Assembly (NCBI GenBank): GCA_021399445.1 | Contig: JAJTUQ010000002.1 | Coordinates: forward strand, 1,364,001-1,428,000 | Length of the DNA: 64,000 bases | From: Xylogone sp. PMI_703 | Taxonomy: Eukaryota; Ascomycota; Leotiomycetes | Direction of reading: 5' to 3' | In this document: piece after piece, positions 46,010-56,880 of the stretch | How the letters are laid out: every line of letters starts with the position of its first letter | Numbering within the stretch: position 1 is the first letter of the stretch | Program-made: the position numbers and the translations under genes | The notes under the pieces: generated by a model | Databases searched by the model: none | Told to the model about the DNA's origin: nothing | Seen by the model: only the letters and a program-made list of their open reading frames with translations

Positions 46010-46687
46010 CTACTTCCCTTTCAAATCAAGTGTCAAAACCAACAAGGTGATATAAGCACCCAGACTCAAAGCAGTCAACACAATCACCGCATTCCCGCTT
46101 GTCCTGAACTTCTTCCTCCCCAGTCCGTCCTCACCGACCTCGCTGAAGAACTGCCGATTACCCTCATACCGTCTATACATACTGACTAGTAGGATGCCGG
46201 CGCCATAGGCCGCGAAGAGGGCACCTATGGAGTAGAATTCCTGGGTGAAGATGCGGAGGACGACGAGGGCGAAGGAGAATTGGCCGAGTGCAGTACGGAT
46301 GTAGGCTCCTTCAAAGGTGCGCTGGGCGGCTCGGATTTCGACGAGTCTGAGCGTGGAGACGTTAGCTACTTAATATGATAATAGTTCTAGCTTGTGCCAT
46401 GTTATCTGTGCGTAGCCTGCCTCTCGACCGCGGCTTAAAGAAGACTTCAATCCAATAGAATGGGACTATAAGTTGATACTGCGGCCAGGGGAATCAACGA
46501 GAAAGGGGCTTACTCTGACGCCGTCAGAACGACGGATCTAGCCCGGTGTAGTCGCAGACGTAGCCTATCCTCAGGATGAGGCTGCAGGAAACTTAGCAGA
46601 GTTGTCATTCCATGAATTGAGGTGCAAATCGATGCGATTTGAAAGGGACGTGAGAGGTACCTGGAACATGGCGACGAGGTCATTCAT
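46010..46687 (-). CDS. Small DUF202-family membrane protein
   Basis: Three exons on the minus strand: 46687-46661 (MNDLVAMFQ), 46581-46514 and 46346-46010, with introns of 79 and 167 nt. All phases agree and the joined product is 143 residues. Intron 1 has a clean GTACCT donor and CTAAG branch; intron 2 a GTAAGC donor. The joined sequence LTASELVEIRAAQRTFEGAYIRTALG carries the DUF202 hallmark (R-T-F-x-x-x-Y-x-R-T-A-L). Three hydrophobic segments follow: QFSFALVVLRIF, YSIGALFAAYGAGILLVSMY and AVIVLTALSLGAYITLLVLTL. DUF202 is related to the membrane part of vacuolar Vtc1-type polyphosphate transporter chaperones, so a vacuolar or mitochondrial membrane is plausible. The start is the first in-frame Met after a stop. 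Confidence 0.82.
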
Positions 46688-49170
46688 GGCTGGCGTGATT
46701 TCTGCGCCGTACCGTGTCTTTCTGGGACCTTATCTCACAAAAGATCTGTTTGATTTGTTAGGCCGTTCTTCCTATCCAGTGGTTCCGAGTCTTGACATCT
46801 GACGTAGGAAACGAGGGGGAAGCAAATTGGTTGCCTAAGGCACACATCCCCCATATCTATGTGAGTTAAGCTTACAAGTACTGTACATTGTTGCTTTCCA
46901 ACCTGCCCAAAAGAGCAATTTGAAAGCAAACATCAGGCCAAGAAGGGATCACACAAGGGAATTTCGAGTGTCTGTCAATTACGTATGATAGCAAATTGTC
47001 CTAATACGGCAGTTCCGGAAATCAAGATTTTCCATTATGTTTAAAAGCGGCGTGATCTGCCTATGCAGAGATGATAGGTTCTAGAGTTGACGCCCTTAAG
47101 GATTGGCTTGCCTTGGTTGCCAACTCACGTCTCCAGTGACAGAATAGCGATACTCCGGATTACGAGCAGCTTGATATCCGATATGTCTACCTTGATTGGC
47201 TCCCTGGAATGGGATCGAGTCGTTACAATGATGGATCCTCCCAAGGATTCACTAGAATGTTTTATTTTGGGGTAAAATAGCTGATCCGAGGCCGGATAGA
47301 AGGATTCGACTTGGCCCCGCTACAATGCTTCTGAGGACCATCATACAGTGGTGCTGAATATCTCATTGATAAGGTGTGTTGTCCCATAGCGCACCATACC
47401 TGAGTATGCTATTGCATAATTACCATCCAGAGCAGTATGCGCAGATGGACACCCGCATATTATGTCGTCGTGAATTTATTTATAGCCACAATATTAACCA
47501 GGGTAGATACCATACAATACGACGTATCTTAGCAGAGGAGCCACGGTCTGTGACCTAAGAAAGCTAGTTGGACGTGTCGCCAGGGTGTTCATCGATAGCG
47601 CGCTTTCGTTTCTGGTTAATACCTCTCCCATAGTTCCACTTGACAAAGTCTTGCCCATATTCCCTTTGCGGCTCAGGAGCAGGTCCTGCGTTGGATGTAT
47701 CTACGGTAGCACTCAAGAGCAAGTATACACGAGCGTCCCAGCAAGAAGGAATAAGCAGATGCAAGTGTAAAATAAGCCTAAAGCGCTTTTTGCTGAGGCT
47801 GTGCTGTTCCCAAATCCGGCCGCCGAAAAGGTTACCAACCGCAAAGTGACTGCAGTTCACGGGTGTTAATTAGATCAACGGCAAGTTCGCTTCGACCTTC
47901 AGGGCCCCTACGGAGGGTAGATGAGCACAAGCACAATTACAGTACTTACTGTGCACTAAGAGCCTAAGAGCTACCGGTAGGCTCCTGACCGCACAGTGTC
48001 AGGCCGAGACTGTGAAGAACAATGCGCCCCGCTGTGTTTCCGGAAGCCTTGAGAGAATTGGGGCCATGATGTCAAGACAAGCAAGATAAACATCGCAAGG
48101 GGCTTTCTTAGGATGAGGATGGATTGAGTTTTCACTACGGTATTGCAGGGCCACAGTAATGAGACTGTGTCAATGGCCGCACAGCCACCCCATAATAACC
48201 CCTCGTCCTGTGCACCTGGGCGGGTGTGTTGACCCAGGCGAGGCAGGAAGAGGGCAGAGGGGCTCTCTTCTCTTCCCATAGCGATGGGCTCCGGCTGACT
48301 GGCACCGTCAACCCAAGGCCCACCGAGGAAGGCTCTTACCGCAGTTCACGTCTAAACCCTTTCGCTCCCATCTCCATTCTGCCTTGCCAGCACCATCCCG
48401 CAACCACACTGGCCGGCGTCCCTGGCACAAGGCACGGCGAGCGGAGCGCAGATGGTAGTGCGGCTCTTGTCTTTCTTCCCCTTCCCCCATCCCACGTTCG
48501 TGCTTGTTCACGGTAATCCATGATGCAATTCAAGTCAGCCCAGGCGTTGTGCCTGCCAGCAATGACCAGACGCCAGCAGACGCCAGCCAGTAGCCATTGA
48601 CATCGTGCCAGACACTGGTTCCTGTGTTCTCAGAATTCTTCCGGCTGCAGATTCTGGTGCGTTGAGAGTTGTGGCTGGGGTCAGGTCGAGGGGCCGCTGC
48701 TGTGGTGTCCTGGTGCTTCGAAAGTTCCCCCAGCGCTCGGTTGCTCACACACTTCCGCTGCTCCTTTTGGCGCGCAACCAACAGCGAGCAAGAGACGAGT
48801 TGCCTTTCTCTTCGCTCGGCGTCTGCTTCCTTCCACTTTCTAATCAATCTACAAATTCCGATCTCGAGATCACCAAATTACCTTCTGCAAGAAAACAACT
48901 CGCATCTAGCCCCACTGGAGCTAGCACTCTCTTGGCCGACTCTTATTGCTAGAGCGGCGTGTGCTGGCTATACTCTCGGTCGCAAGTGCTGTGCTGCGCA
49001 CACTCCAGAACTCTTTCCCACCCGCAACGGTCGCTCTGGTTCAAGGCTGCAACATGACCCTGTCCCTTGCCTGACTGCCACTTCCAGCTGATCGAAGCCC
49101 TCCCAGCATGCACTGCGGTTCATAAAAACTCAGCACAAGAACGTAGCTCCCCGCCGCCGTGGAGAGCGCT
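46688..49170. other. Intergenic region upstream of the C2H2 regulator
   Basis: About 2.5 kb. A tentative small minus-strand gene at 47564-48093 is listed separately. 48.2-49.17 kb contains CT-rich and GC-rich sequence with many overlapping short frames, most likely promoter and leader of the gene starting at 49171. Confidence 0.5.
47564..48093 (-). CDS. Tentative small secreted protein gene
   Basis: A three-exon model joins 48093-47975, 47907-47836 and 47711-47564 with consistent phases (339 nt, 112 residues); the introns would be 67 and 124 nt with GTAGCT and GTAACC donors. The product would begin with a signal-peptide-like MFILLVLTSWPQFSQG and end in a charged, hydrophilic tail with a basic KRKR site. 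I do not recognise the protein. The donors are weaker than in neighbouring genes and the last exon is open further upstream in frame, so this remains a hypothesis only. Confidence 0.28.
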
Positions 49171-52100
49171 ATGTCTGCGTCTTACGATTCATCAACAGCC
49201 TTTGTTGGTGCTGAAGCTCAATCCTCGCGAGAAGTAATTGAGGAGCTCGGGCTGAACCACTCTCACTTTACCTCCCCGCAAACCTCTGCGCACCTCTCCC
49301 CATACGATCGCGCTCACACGATCAGCAACTCTGCCAGTCCCTCACTCAACATTCAGAGTACTCCTGGCGACAGTTTTTCAGATTATAGCGCCTTCGACCA
49401 GAGTAATACCGAACTCGGCGACGTTGACGACGAATTCTTAGGTGTGAACTTCAGTGACGAGTGGGGCCCGGAGGACTTGACGGCTCTGTCCAACACCCAT
49501 CTAGACGACCACATATACCAGACCTTTCGTGACATTAACTTAAAAGAGTCGGATATCCTAACTCAAGTCGAAGCTGCAACAACAGTTGCAAGTGCGGAGT
49601 ATCCCCTCACCCCGCTACAATCCACTAAGGCGACCACCGTCTCTCCCACCAGCGACCTCAATGACCCGAGCGATCAGCATTCGATCTCCCAGCAAGAGCT
49701 GACGACAAGATTAAAGCGATCCGGATCTTCAAATATCTCTCAGCGCCCTGCGGCACTACAGTTAACACCCGACCATAGCGGTGGTAGTAGCGATACGAGT
49801 GCCGAGGAGGTTAAGCTTAGCACAATGCCATATCCCGAAACAAGCCCGCAACTCACAATTTCTCGTTATGACGATGATACTCAACCTCTCAGTGAGGGTC
49901 GATATCAGGGCACCGATGATGATTACTTCGGCAGCGAGTCATACATGAGCGGGGGAGTATCACATATACCGATCGCCAGAGATGGCGATGGCTTCTGGAA
50001 GCCTTCTGGACCTTCTGGAACTTCTGGTATAGATCCAGACGGCCGCAAGGCTCTTTCAGATATGGAAGTCCCCAATTTCAAAGATCAAGAAAACGCTAAT
50101 CTCCTAGAGGAGAAAATGTCGCAGGTGGAGGCTTGGAAATCAACGGCGACTCAGACACCTCAGCCGGATGCTGAGCTCACTCCAAGGCCTAAAGATATGG
50201 AGGAGGCCGAAAATGACATTTCAGAAGTTTCGGATACCGCAAGTATTCGTGACAATAAGATTATCGAGGGACAAGTTTATTATAATTTCCAAAATCCTGC
50301 TTTAGGTGAGGCTGATCGCGAATTGTCACAACAACCGCTTCAGTGGAACGATGCACCCGTGTTTCCCAAAATGACGGAGACGCGATCTCAGCCAGAGACC
50401 GCCGAAGCTGCCATCAGACGATTCAAAAATAATGCTGATGCACTCTCTATGATATCTCGACAAGCAACGTGGGGGACACGACGTCGCAGCGAGCCCAGCA
50501 TTGCAGAGATGGAATTCTTCACTGAGGGCGGCTTCTTCAAACGACTTGCGATCAGTAAAGAAAAGGATGAAAAGCCACGGCAATACAATTTTATCGATCA
50601 TGGCCGGAATAGCCTCAGTCGGTTGAGCAGTCTGGTTCGAAAATCGAGCAACAAGCACAAGCGGGCTCTCAGCAGTACACGCGAATCTTTTGAAGATGTT
50701 CAGCAATCAGCAAATGTCCGGGTCACTAGCCAGTCTAACCTTGCTCCTCCTTCTAGGGCAGCTAGTCATCGAAGACCAACTCCAAATGTCAATACGGCCT
50801 TGGCTGCGATGGCGGGTACAGTTGCTGCAGTCGGCACCACGCATGCACGAAGTGGATCTGTGAGCGCTGCCGCTTCTCCAAAGAGTCCAGCTCCACTGGC
50901 ACAGGCCAGATCATTTATTAGTCGACATCGAAGCAAAAGTGAGCTTCCAGGGATCACAACTTCACAAGATCAGGGACTTATGGAACTACTACGCGGCCAC
51001 GGCGGTCCGCCCGTTGCAAATTTGGCAGCCTCACCAGCTCAGCCTGATGTGAATATAACTGATATGCTGGACCAGGACGAGGATGAAGATGATGATGATG
51101 ACGAACAAATAGAGGAAATGGATTATAAATCCAAAATTGAGGTTGTGACGGAGCCTATTATCCCAACTCCAGATGGTTTCAAGGCCCATGTGATACAACT
51201 CAACCCTGGCATAGACAATCAACATAAGTGGCTGGTCTCTAGGATTGCACATCAACAGGAAGTCCGATTCAAAACCCTGCTAGAGGCAAGAGTAACCCAT
51301 GCAAAGGTCGTAAACAACCGATCCTGTCCCTCGAATACCCATTGTGTAGGCCTTGGTGGATCCGCGACTTTACTGGATGCCAGAGGTCGTCCTCGTGAGC
51401 TTCCACTACAGGGCGAATTCTCAGAGGAAGACGCCGGGCTGGCTGAAGGAGCATTGACAGATGACTCTTTCCCTCCCGGCGTACCAATGCCTCCTGTTCG
51501 TTTCCTTCCCGCCGAATTTGAATGTCCATTGTGTTTCAAAGTCAAAAAGTTCCAGAAACCATCTGACTGGACAAAACATGTTCATGAGGATGTCCAGCCG
51601 TTCACATGCACATATGACAAGTGTAAGGATACCAAGTCGTTCAAGAGGAAGGCAGATTGGGTTCGACACGAGAATGAGAGACACAGGCATCTGGAGTGGT
51701 GGGTGTGCGAGATGGACGACTGCAAACATCCCTGCTATCGCAAGGATAACTTTTTACAACATCTCGTACGCGAACACAAGTTACCAGAACCAAAAGAAAA
51801 AACGAAGGCTGCGATAAAGAAGTCTCGTTATACTGAGCCCGCTTGGATAATGCTTGAAAAATGCCACCATGAAACAGACCACCGTCCGGAACAGGAGCCC
51901 TGCAAGTTTTGCGGGAAGACGTTTACCACGTGGAAAAAGTTAACAGTCCATCTCGCCAAGCATATGGAACAGATCAGTCTGCCAGTTCTCAAGCTTGTTG
52001 AAACAAGAGACGTTGATGCATCAACAATTATAAGTCCAGTCAAAGAGAAGGAATCCGAACCTGTCACTCCTATCGGCAGACCAAAACTTGAGTCACACAG

Positions 52101-52623
52101 TCCAGCAAATATGGATCATATACCATCTCACCCTCTTGGATCGCCATTCCCACCTTTCCAGCAACCTTACTTTTCTAATCCTACTCCCTTTACGACATCG
52201 CCTCAGGTCCCTCAGACAATGGGATATAGCAGCAACGCGGTGTATCAGCCCTCCTACGCAATGTCCATGGGCCAACAACGTCAATACGGCTCTCTTGATT
52301 CTAGTCTTCAACCAATCTCACATCCTCGTGACTTTGGATCTATGGATTCCGCATTTTTAAACCAGCCTAATCCAAATTTTCCGATACCCACCCAGCCACC
52401 TCAGAACCATAACTATATGCGTCAAGGCTTTACATCCGCTCCATCTCTCTCCGCATTTCATACTGATAATATGTTGGGCATTAACAATGGCGGGTTTGAC
52501 TTTGATCCCATATCTACCGAAAATATTCCAGCCCAGCAATTTCATCCTACACCTATGACTAGCTCTTCCATGAGCCCGTCAATGTATGGGCAGGCACCCC
52601 AAGGCCCATATTACCATCAATAG
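49171..52623 (+). CDS. Large C2H2 zinc-finger protein
   Basis: Single exon, 1150 residues from ATG 49171 (the frame is open four codons upstream only to a GTG). The N-terminal two thirds are Ser/Thr-rich and acidic, with an Asp/Glu run at about 636-645 (DEDEDDDDDEQ). Cysteine/histidine fingers start at C785: a CPLC..KHVH finger, a CTYDKC..RHENERH finger, a CEMDDC..HLVREH finger and, after a linker, a classical finger near 911-930 (CKFCGKTFTTWKKLTVHLAKH). The C-terminus is Pro/Gln/Asn/Tyr-rich, as in activation domains. The arrangement is common in filamentous ascomycetes, where these proteins are annotated as C2H2 transcription factors without a known target. No signal or membrane segment is visible. 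Confidence 0.9.
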   Translation: MSASYDSSTAFVGAEAQSSREVIEELGLNHSHFTSPQTSAHLSPYDRAHTISNSASPSLNIQSTPGDSFSDYSAFDQSNTELGDVDDEFLGVNFSDEWGPEDLTALSNTHLDDHIYQTFRDINLKESDILTQVEAATTVASAEYPLTPLQSTKATTVSPTSDLNDPSDQHSISQQELTTRLKRSGSSNISQRPAALQLTPDHSGGSSDTSAEEVKLSTMPYPETSPQLTISRYDDDTQPLSEGRYQGTDDDYFGSESYMSGGVSHIPIARDGDGFWKPSGPSGTSGIDPDGRKALSDMEVPNFKDQENANLLEEKMSQVEAWKSTATQTPQPDAELTPRPKDMEEAENDISEVSDTASIRDNKIIEGQVYYNFQNPALGEADRELSQQPLQWNDAPVFPKMTETRSQPETAEAAIRRFKNNADALSMISRQATWGTRRRSEPSIAEMEFFTEGGFFKRLAISKEKDEKPRQYNFIDHGRNSLSRLSSLVRKSSNKHKRALSSTRESFEDVQQSANVRVTSQSNLAPPSRAASHRRPTPNVNTALAAMAGTVAAVGTTHARSGSVSAAASPKSPAPLAQARSFISRHRSKSELPGITTSQDQGLMELLRGHGGPPVANLAASPAQPDVNITDMLDQDEDEDDDDDEQIEEMDYKSKIEVVTEPIIPTPDGFKAHVIQLNPGIDNQHKWLVSRIAHQQEVRFKTLLEARVTHAKVVNNRSCPSNTHCVGLGGSATLLDARGRPRELPLQGEFSEEDAGLAEGALTDDSFPPGVPMPPVRFLPAEFECPLCFKVKKFQKPSDWTKHVHEDVQPFTCTYDKCKDTKSFKRKADWVRHENERHRHLEWWVCEMDDCKHPCYRKDNFLQHLVREHKLPEPKEKTKAAIKKSRYTEPAWIMLEKCHHETDHRPEQEPCKFCGKTFTTWKKLTVHLAKHMEQISLPVLKLVETRDVDASTIISPVKEKESEPVTPIGRPKLESHSPANMDHIPSHPLGSPFPPFQQPYFSNPTPFTTSPQVPQTMGYSSNAVYQPSYAMSMGQQRQYGSLDSSLQPISHPRDFGSMDSAFLNQPNPNFPIPTQPPQNHNYMRQGFTSAPSLSAFHTDNMLGINNGGFDFDPISTENIPAQQFHPTPMTSSSMSPSMYGQAPQGPYYHQ

Positions 52624-53301
52624 TGATCATCTCACGAGTTTTACGTCGTGTTCATGCTACAATTAGAACTGGAAGTTACTATCACTGCTTTACATGTTAT
52701 CGGAACCGTTTTCATCATTTTAGCGAATCTTTCTGGTTGGGTAGATATCATGGTTTCTTATTTCTTCAACTTTAGCAATTTATCGGCGTCGGTTCTCGGA
52801 TTGTGGTGGAAGTATAGGTGTTTTTTCTGCGGTAGTTTCTATATTTTAGGATGACCTGATGAAAAGTCTACGTTTCTGTACATCAAATACTCAAATCATG
52901 GAGCGATGCAAGCAAGCAATAGATCGTCTTTTCGTGTTTCTGCTCTAAGATTGAAGTTGATTTTGCAAATGCCTACTTTACGAGCTGGAGTCTTAACAGA
53001 TTCATAGCCACATATAACACAGTCAATATGTACATTTAACGTTTTTGCATTTAACTCTTACCAATACACACCATACGACAGCCAGGCGCTTTACTTGCTT
53101 GAAGAATCAATTATGAACTCATGGGATAGTTTCTATTTCACCAATATATATGTTGACAGTTTCTACAACAAAGAGGACCAAAAGTGTAACACCATACGCC
53201 CATCCAATTGATCCCTCTTCCCTTTGGTATTACCTGAATCCACTACAAAGCGGTATTCATAAACTCGATGTATTCTCTTCCCACCATCTTTCTTAACCCA
53301 A
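52624..53301. other. Intergenic, convergent 3' flanks
   Basis: T-rich flank of the C2H2 gene and 3' flank of the V-ATPase gene. No gene is seen. Confidence 0.55.
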
Positions 53302-53786
53302 TCAAGACAAAGTAATAGCTCCTCGGCGATTGTCCCGTGCATGCAGGAAAGCTTGAAAGCTACAGCCAACTAGGAAGACCTAAAGATACAAGAAAGCACT
53401 CGAGTCAGTCATACAGCGTCCTCAGTAAAACTTGGGATAGATGCTATCTCATGAACAAAGCATGGAATCCACCTCCCCTTATCCTTCTACAGAAACGGGC
53501 GGAGAGGAATGGGACGAAGAATTTAACGTACAGCGTATACAATGACTGCGCCAAACACCGTCGCGGCAACCGCTGCCCCGTCCGCCGGATCGTCCGTCGA
53601 CCCGACCATCGAGTGGTGGTTATGCTTGAAGAGGGAACCTATGATGGAAAGGATCACTATCGCGAAGATGGAGACCACGATGCTGCGATGGAGTTAGCTC
53701 TTTGCTGTTGCTTCGACCTTCCGTATGCCGGGTTGCCATTGAGCCTACCAAAACCATGCTTGCATTGCTCCTACGACGGGCTTCAT
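53302..53786 (-). CDS. V-type ATPase Vo subunit f
   Basis: Three exons on the minus strand: 53786-53749, 53682-53532 and 53379-53302, introns 66 and 152 nt, product 88 residues. Each exon is too short to stand out as an open frame, but the joined sequence is unambiguous: MKPVVGAMQAWFC, then IVVSIFAIVILSIIGSLF (first membrane helix), the conserved loop with N-H-H-S-M-V-G-S and D-D-P-A-D-G, then TVFGAVIVYAVFLVGCSF (second helix) and a basic tail. This matches the pattern of yeast Ypr170w-b, identified structurally as Vo subunit f, including the NH..S..GS..DP.DG loop. The subunit sits in the membrane Vo sector of the proton pump that acidifies the vacuole and Golgi; it has no catalytic residue itself. 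Confidence 0.88.
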
Positions 53787-55221
53787 TTTGGCTGTTCGTG
53801 GTCGTGGTTGTGGGGGTGATTGGGGTTTTTTTCTTCTTTGAGCCTCGACGAGGATTGAAAGAATGCGTAGAGCTGTGCGATAAGGAAGCAAGCTGGCGTT
53901 GTAACTCGGTAGTTGGATTGCTGATAGCTTTGAGGTCAGTGATGGCGTAAGTCGGCTAGACCTGGGTCAGGGCAGCACGGCGTGCACGGGAAGCTAGGCT
54001 ACAGTGAGGCATCAAGGTATCTATTTTCCTTCTCTTCACTAAACGCGTACTTACCTTGCGGTTTGCTTCCCCAGAGTTTCGGGTTTTGATCTATAGTGGT
54101 TGCGTATTGTAGAATGGACGTTGGAACTTTCACGTGTTTCAATTATTTTTTCAACGGAACTGGTGCCACCTCTTTAGATTCCAGTTGTCTACTGCGTTTA
54201 AGCTGCATGATGTTTGTCTATGAGCTTCTCTCTTCATCTGAGAGAGTAAAGTTGGAAGTTGAAATTTCCTAAGTTTTTCATCACGCTCTACAATTCCTAC
54301 TGCCTTTGTTTCTTTCATCATTTCCCCCCTCATCTAGTTTGCTAGTGCTCCACACCTTCGCGCATATTATTCCAATGTTAAGATATTCGTTATGTGGGCA
54401 AACTTGAGGAGGTATTGCTTTAAAAGGTAGCATGGTTTCAATTTATACCGTATCGAGCTATGTTTCCTATATGTTTGATCATGTCTTTATACTGTCAAAC
54501 AGGCTACGCTTGTACGCTGTTAAATATTGTTACATAGCTTGCACCCAATTACGAGATCTGAGACAAACACTATGTCCTTAGGTAACACTGACTTCTTTGT
54601 CCTTGGGATCGTGAGTCGGCAGAAAATGGCAATGGCAAGCTATCAGCCTGTCTATAACCTTCTTCCTAACTTGGGAACACAGCTACACTAGGACTTTCAT
54701 GAACATAATCCTTCACTGCCCTATGTCACTCAGGGTAATGTTACAACACCTTCGGATCATTCTCAAAATAGCTGAAGTAGCAAACAAAGACGGTTTCGGA
54801 GTACCATTCCCGTTTAACTCTCTACGCTCGCAAAGTACACTAGTGGACGCAGTTGACCATAAATTATTTCTGATAGGCTCCTGCATGTCTGGTTTCATAG
54901 TGTGTACAACGATGATCATATGCCGAGAATAACAAAAACAACAGATCAAAGGCTTGTGCGTACTTAAATAGAGTCCGCTTCTTCTTATTGGAGATTTTAT
55001 TCCTTTCATGATAGCTTCTTTCACTTCTTTCATCTGGAGGCAAACCGATCTTCCCTCCACCCTTCAAACACCACCTGCTCAACCACTATATCTTATCAAA
55101 ATTTTGACCATTAACTCGTCAGTAACTAAAGACCACACAACGTCACTGCATACATTGAAGCTGAGGATTTTGTTGTACAGTCTCCTTTTATATAGCGTAT
55201 TACACTACGTTCACTCTCAGG
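53787..55221. other. Intergenic region
   Basis: No gene seen. It contains the divergent promoters of the V-ATPase subunit and the superoxide dismutase. The last 200 bases before 55222 are A/C-rich with CACTAC repeats, a probable leader. Confidence 0.55.
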
Positions 55222-56044
55222 ATGCGTCTGATAGCTTGGATCCCGGCTCTGGCAGCTATTTGCCTCGCTGTTCCTGCAGGAAACACCTCTGGACCTGGTA
55301 CTGGTCTTCTAGGCAATGCAACTGTCGTCAACAATAACCCTATAGGCAAGATGTACATGGCTACACTCCCAGAAGTTGAATTTTTTGACGCAAACGACCC
55401 GCGAGGCAATGTTAAGGGATCTGTTATCGCAATAGCACATCCAAATGGTACCGGTATTGATTTTCAAGTCACTTTCTCTAACCTACCTACCAGTGGAGGG
55501 CCATTTCGTAGGTTTGACCATCACAAATAGCAGGATCTATACTTATAATATGACAGCGTACCATATCCATAACCTCCCGGTCCCAGACAACGGTAATTGC
55601 ACGGAAACTCAGGGTCACCTCGACCCCTTCGAACGTGGTCAAGTACGTAATACATGTCAAAAAGTTTATATCCATCAACAACTAACCAAAATGTAGGACC
55701 CTCCTTGTGATGCGACCCTCCCCCAGACCTGTCAAGTAGGCGACTTATCAGGCAAATATGGGAAGATTGATTCAGACCCTTTCACTGTGGCCTATACGGA
55801 CCTTTATGCATCCACTATCCCTGACCTTGGTTCGTTCTTCGGCAACCGGTCCTTTGTAATCCATTTCGACAATTCAACCCGTATCACTTGTGGCAATTTC
55901 GCGCTTCTCGGCAATACATCAGAGGGGGGAGGGCCTGCTACTTCACCAGCCAATAACTCAACTCCAGTCACTGGTTCAGCTTTAATGAATCATGCTTCCA
56001 TGCTACCGGTTTTAGTGACCATCTTACTATCATTCATGATTTGA
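55222..56044 (+). CDS. GPI-anchored Cu-only superoxide dismutase (Sod4/5/6-like)
   Basis: Three exons, 55222-55507, 55557-55642 and 55697-56044, 239 residues; introns of 49 and 54 nt. A signal peptide (MRLIAWIPALAAICLAVPAG) is followed by a SOD fold. The four copper ligands are visible: His98 and His100 in PYHIHNLPV (created by splicing), His116 in GHLDPF, and His180 in FVIHFDNS. Between His116 and GDLSGK there are no further histidines, so the zinc site of Cu/Zn-SOD is absent, as in the fungal Cu-only group. Cys110 and Cys189 are candidates for the conserved disulphide. A Ser/Thr/Asn-rich linker and hydrophobic C-terminus (LPVLVTILLSFMI) indicate GPI attachment to the wall or membrane. Known role of the family: detoxifying extracellular superoxide, for example from a host. 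Confidence 0.9.
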
Positions 56045-56880
56045 ATTTTTAGACATTTGGTAATAGTCTAGGGGCACAGCAATGACGGGCAACAAGAACA
56101 ATGGAGAAAGAGACAGTCTAGCAGATGGTAAATTGTTCTAGAAGAATAATCGATTTGAGGCAAAGTAACCTACAGTTTAATGCAGTCGAAATAACTGATG
56201 CCTTTATTGTTTTGAAGTGATCAATCGTTCCAATCATGCATCGTCAGAGCCAGCAATGAATCAGTCAGTAAGTATAGACCCGCGAATCAAGCCCACCGGA
56301 ACGGGAATAGCAAAGGACCAGTATTGGGACTAGGCCGCTTTGGCAGTACAAAAGTAGTTGTATGGCGCGCCGTCGATTTCGGTGGGGGACAAAACCTTCT
56401 GTAGGCACGACGCACCGTACGAACACACCAATCGGATTACGCCTAAAGCGAGATAATAAGCTGGCGGGCGGGCGAACCAAGGGGTCTGCAGATGGAGCCA
56501 GAAGTCAGTGGAGGTTCCAGCTTCCAAGGTCCGATAGCAGTGGTTCCGTAATAGACAGCATGATACATGAACCATACCTAGTCTACAGATGTTCACATGA
56601 GCTTGGGGATTTCGCTGCACAGCGGTCGGCTGCTTTATTCTACCCGTCTTATACGGACTTGGCAGCACCTGATGAGGATCTAGCCTTTCTTATTCATAGG
56701 GAGAGCATCGTGTAGGCAGTGATCAAGAACTCTATTCTGACGTCCTCGTTCCTTTTAACCTTACTTGCCAAATTGCATCTTCTAAGGCGTCTATTTTCCT
56801 ATCATACTTAGTCCCCTTATCAGCCCTTTTTAGCTCTCGTCGGCGTGGTCCATGGATGGATACGGTATAGAACCATCAAT
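56045..56880. other. Intergenic
   Basis: Overlapping frames on both strands at 56330-56715 (about 115 codons each) have no splice or homology support. The rest is probably SOD 3' flank and ABC transporter promoter. Confidence 0.5.

Noticed and set aside
56330..56715. Overlapping plus and minus frames of about 115 codons between SOD and the ABC gene
   Set aside because: Mutually overlapping, no motif, and the span is expected to be UTR and promoter.
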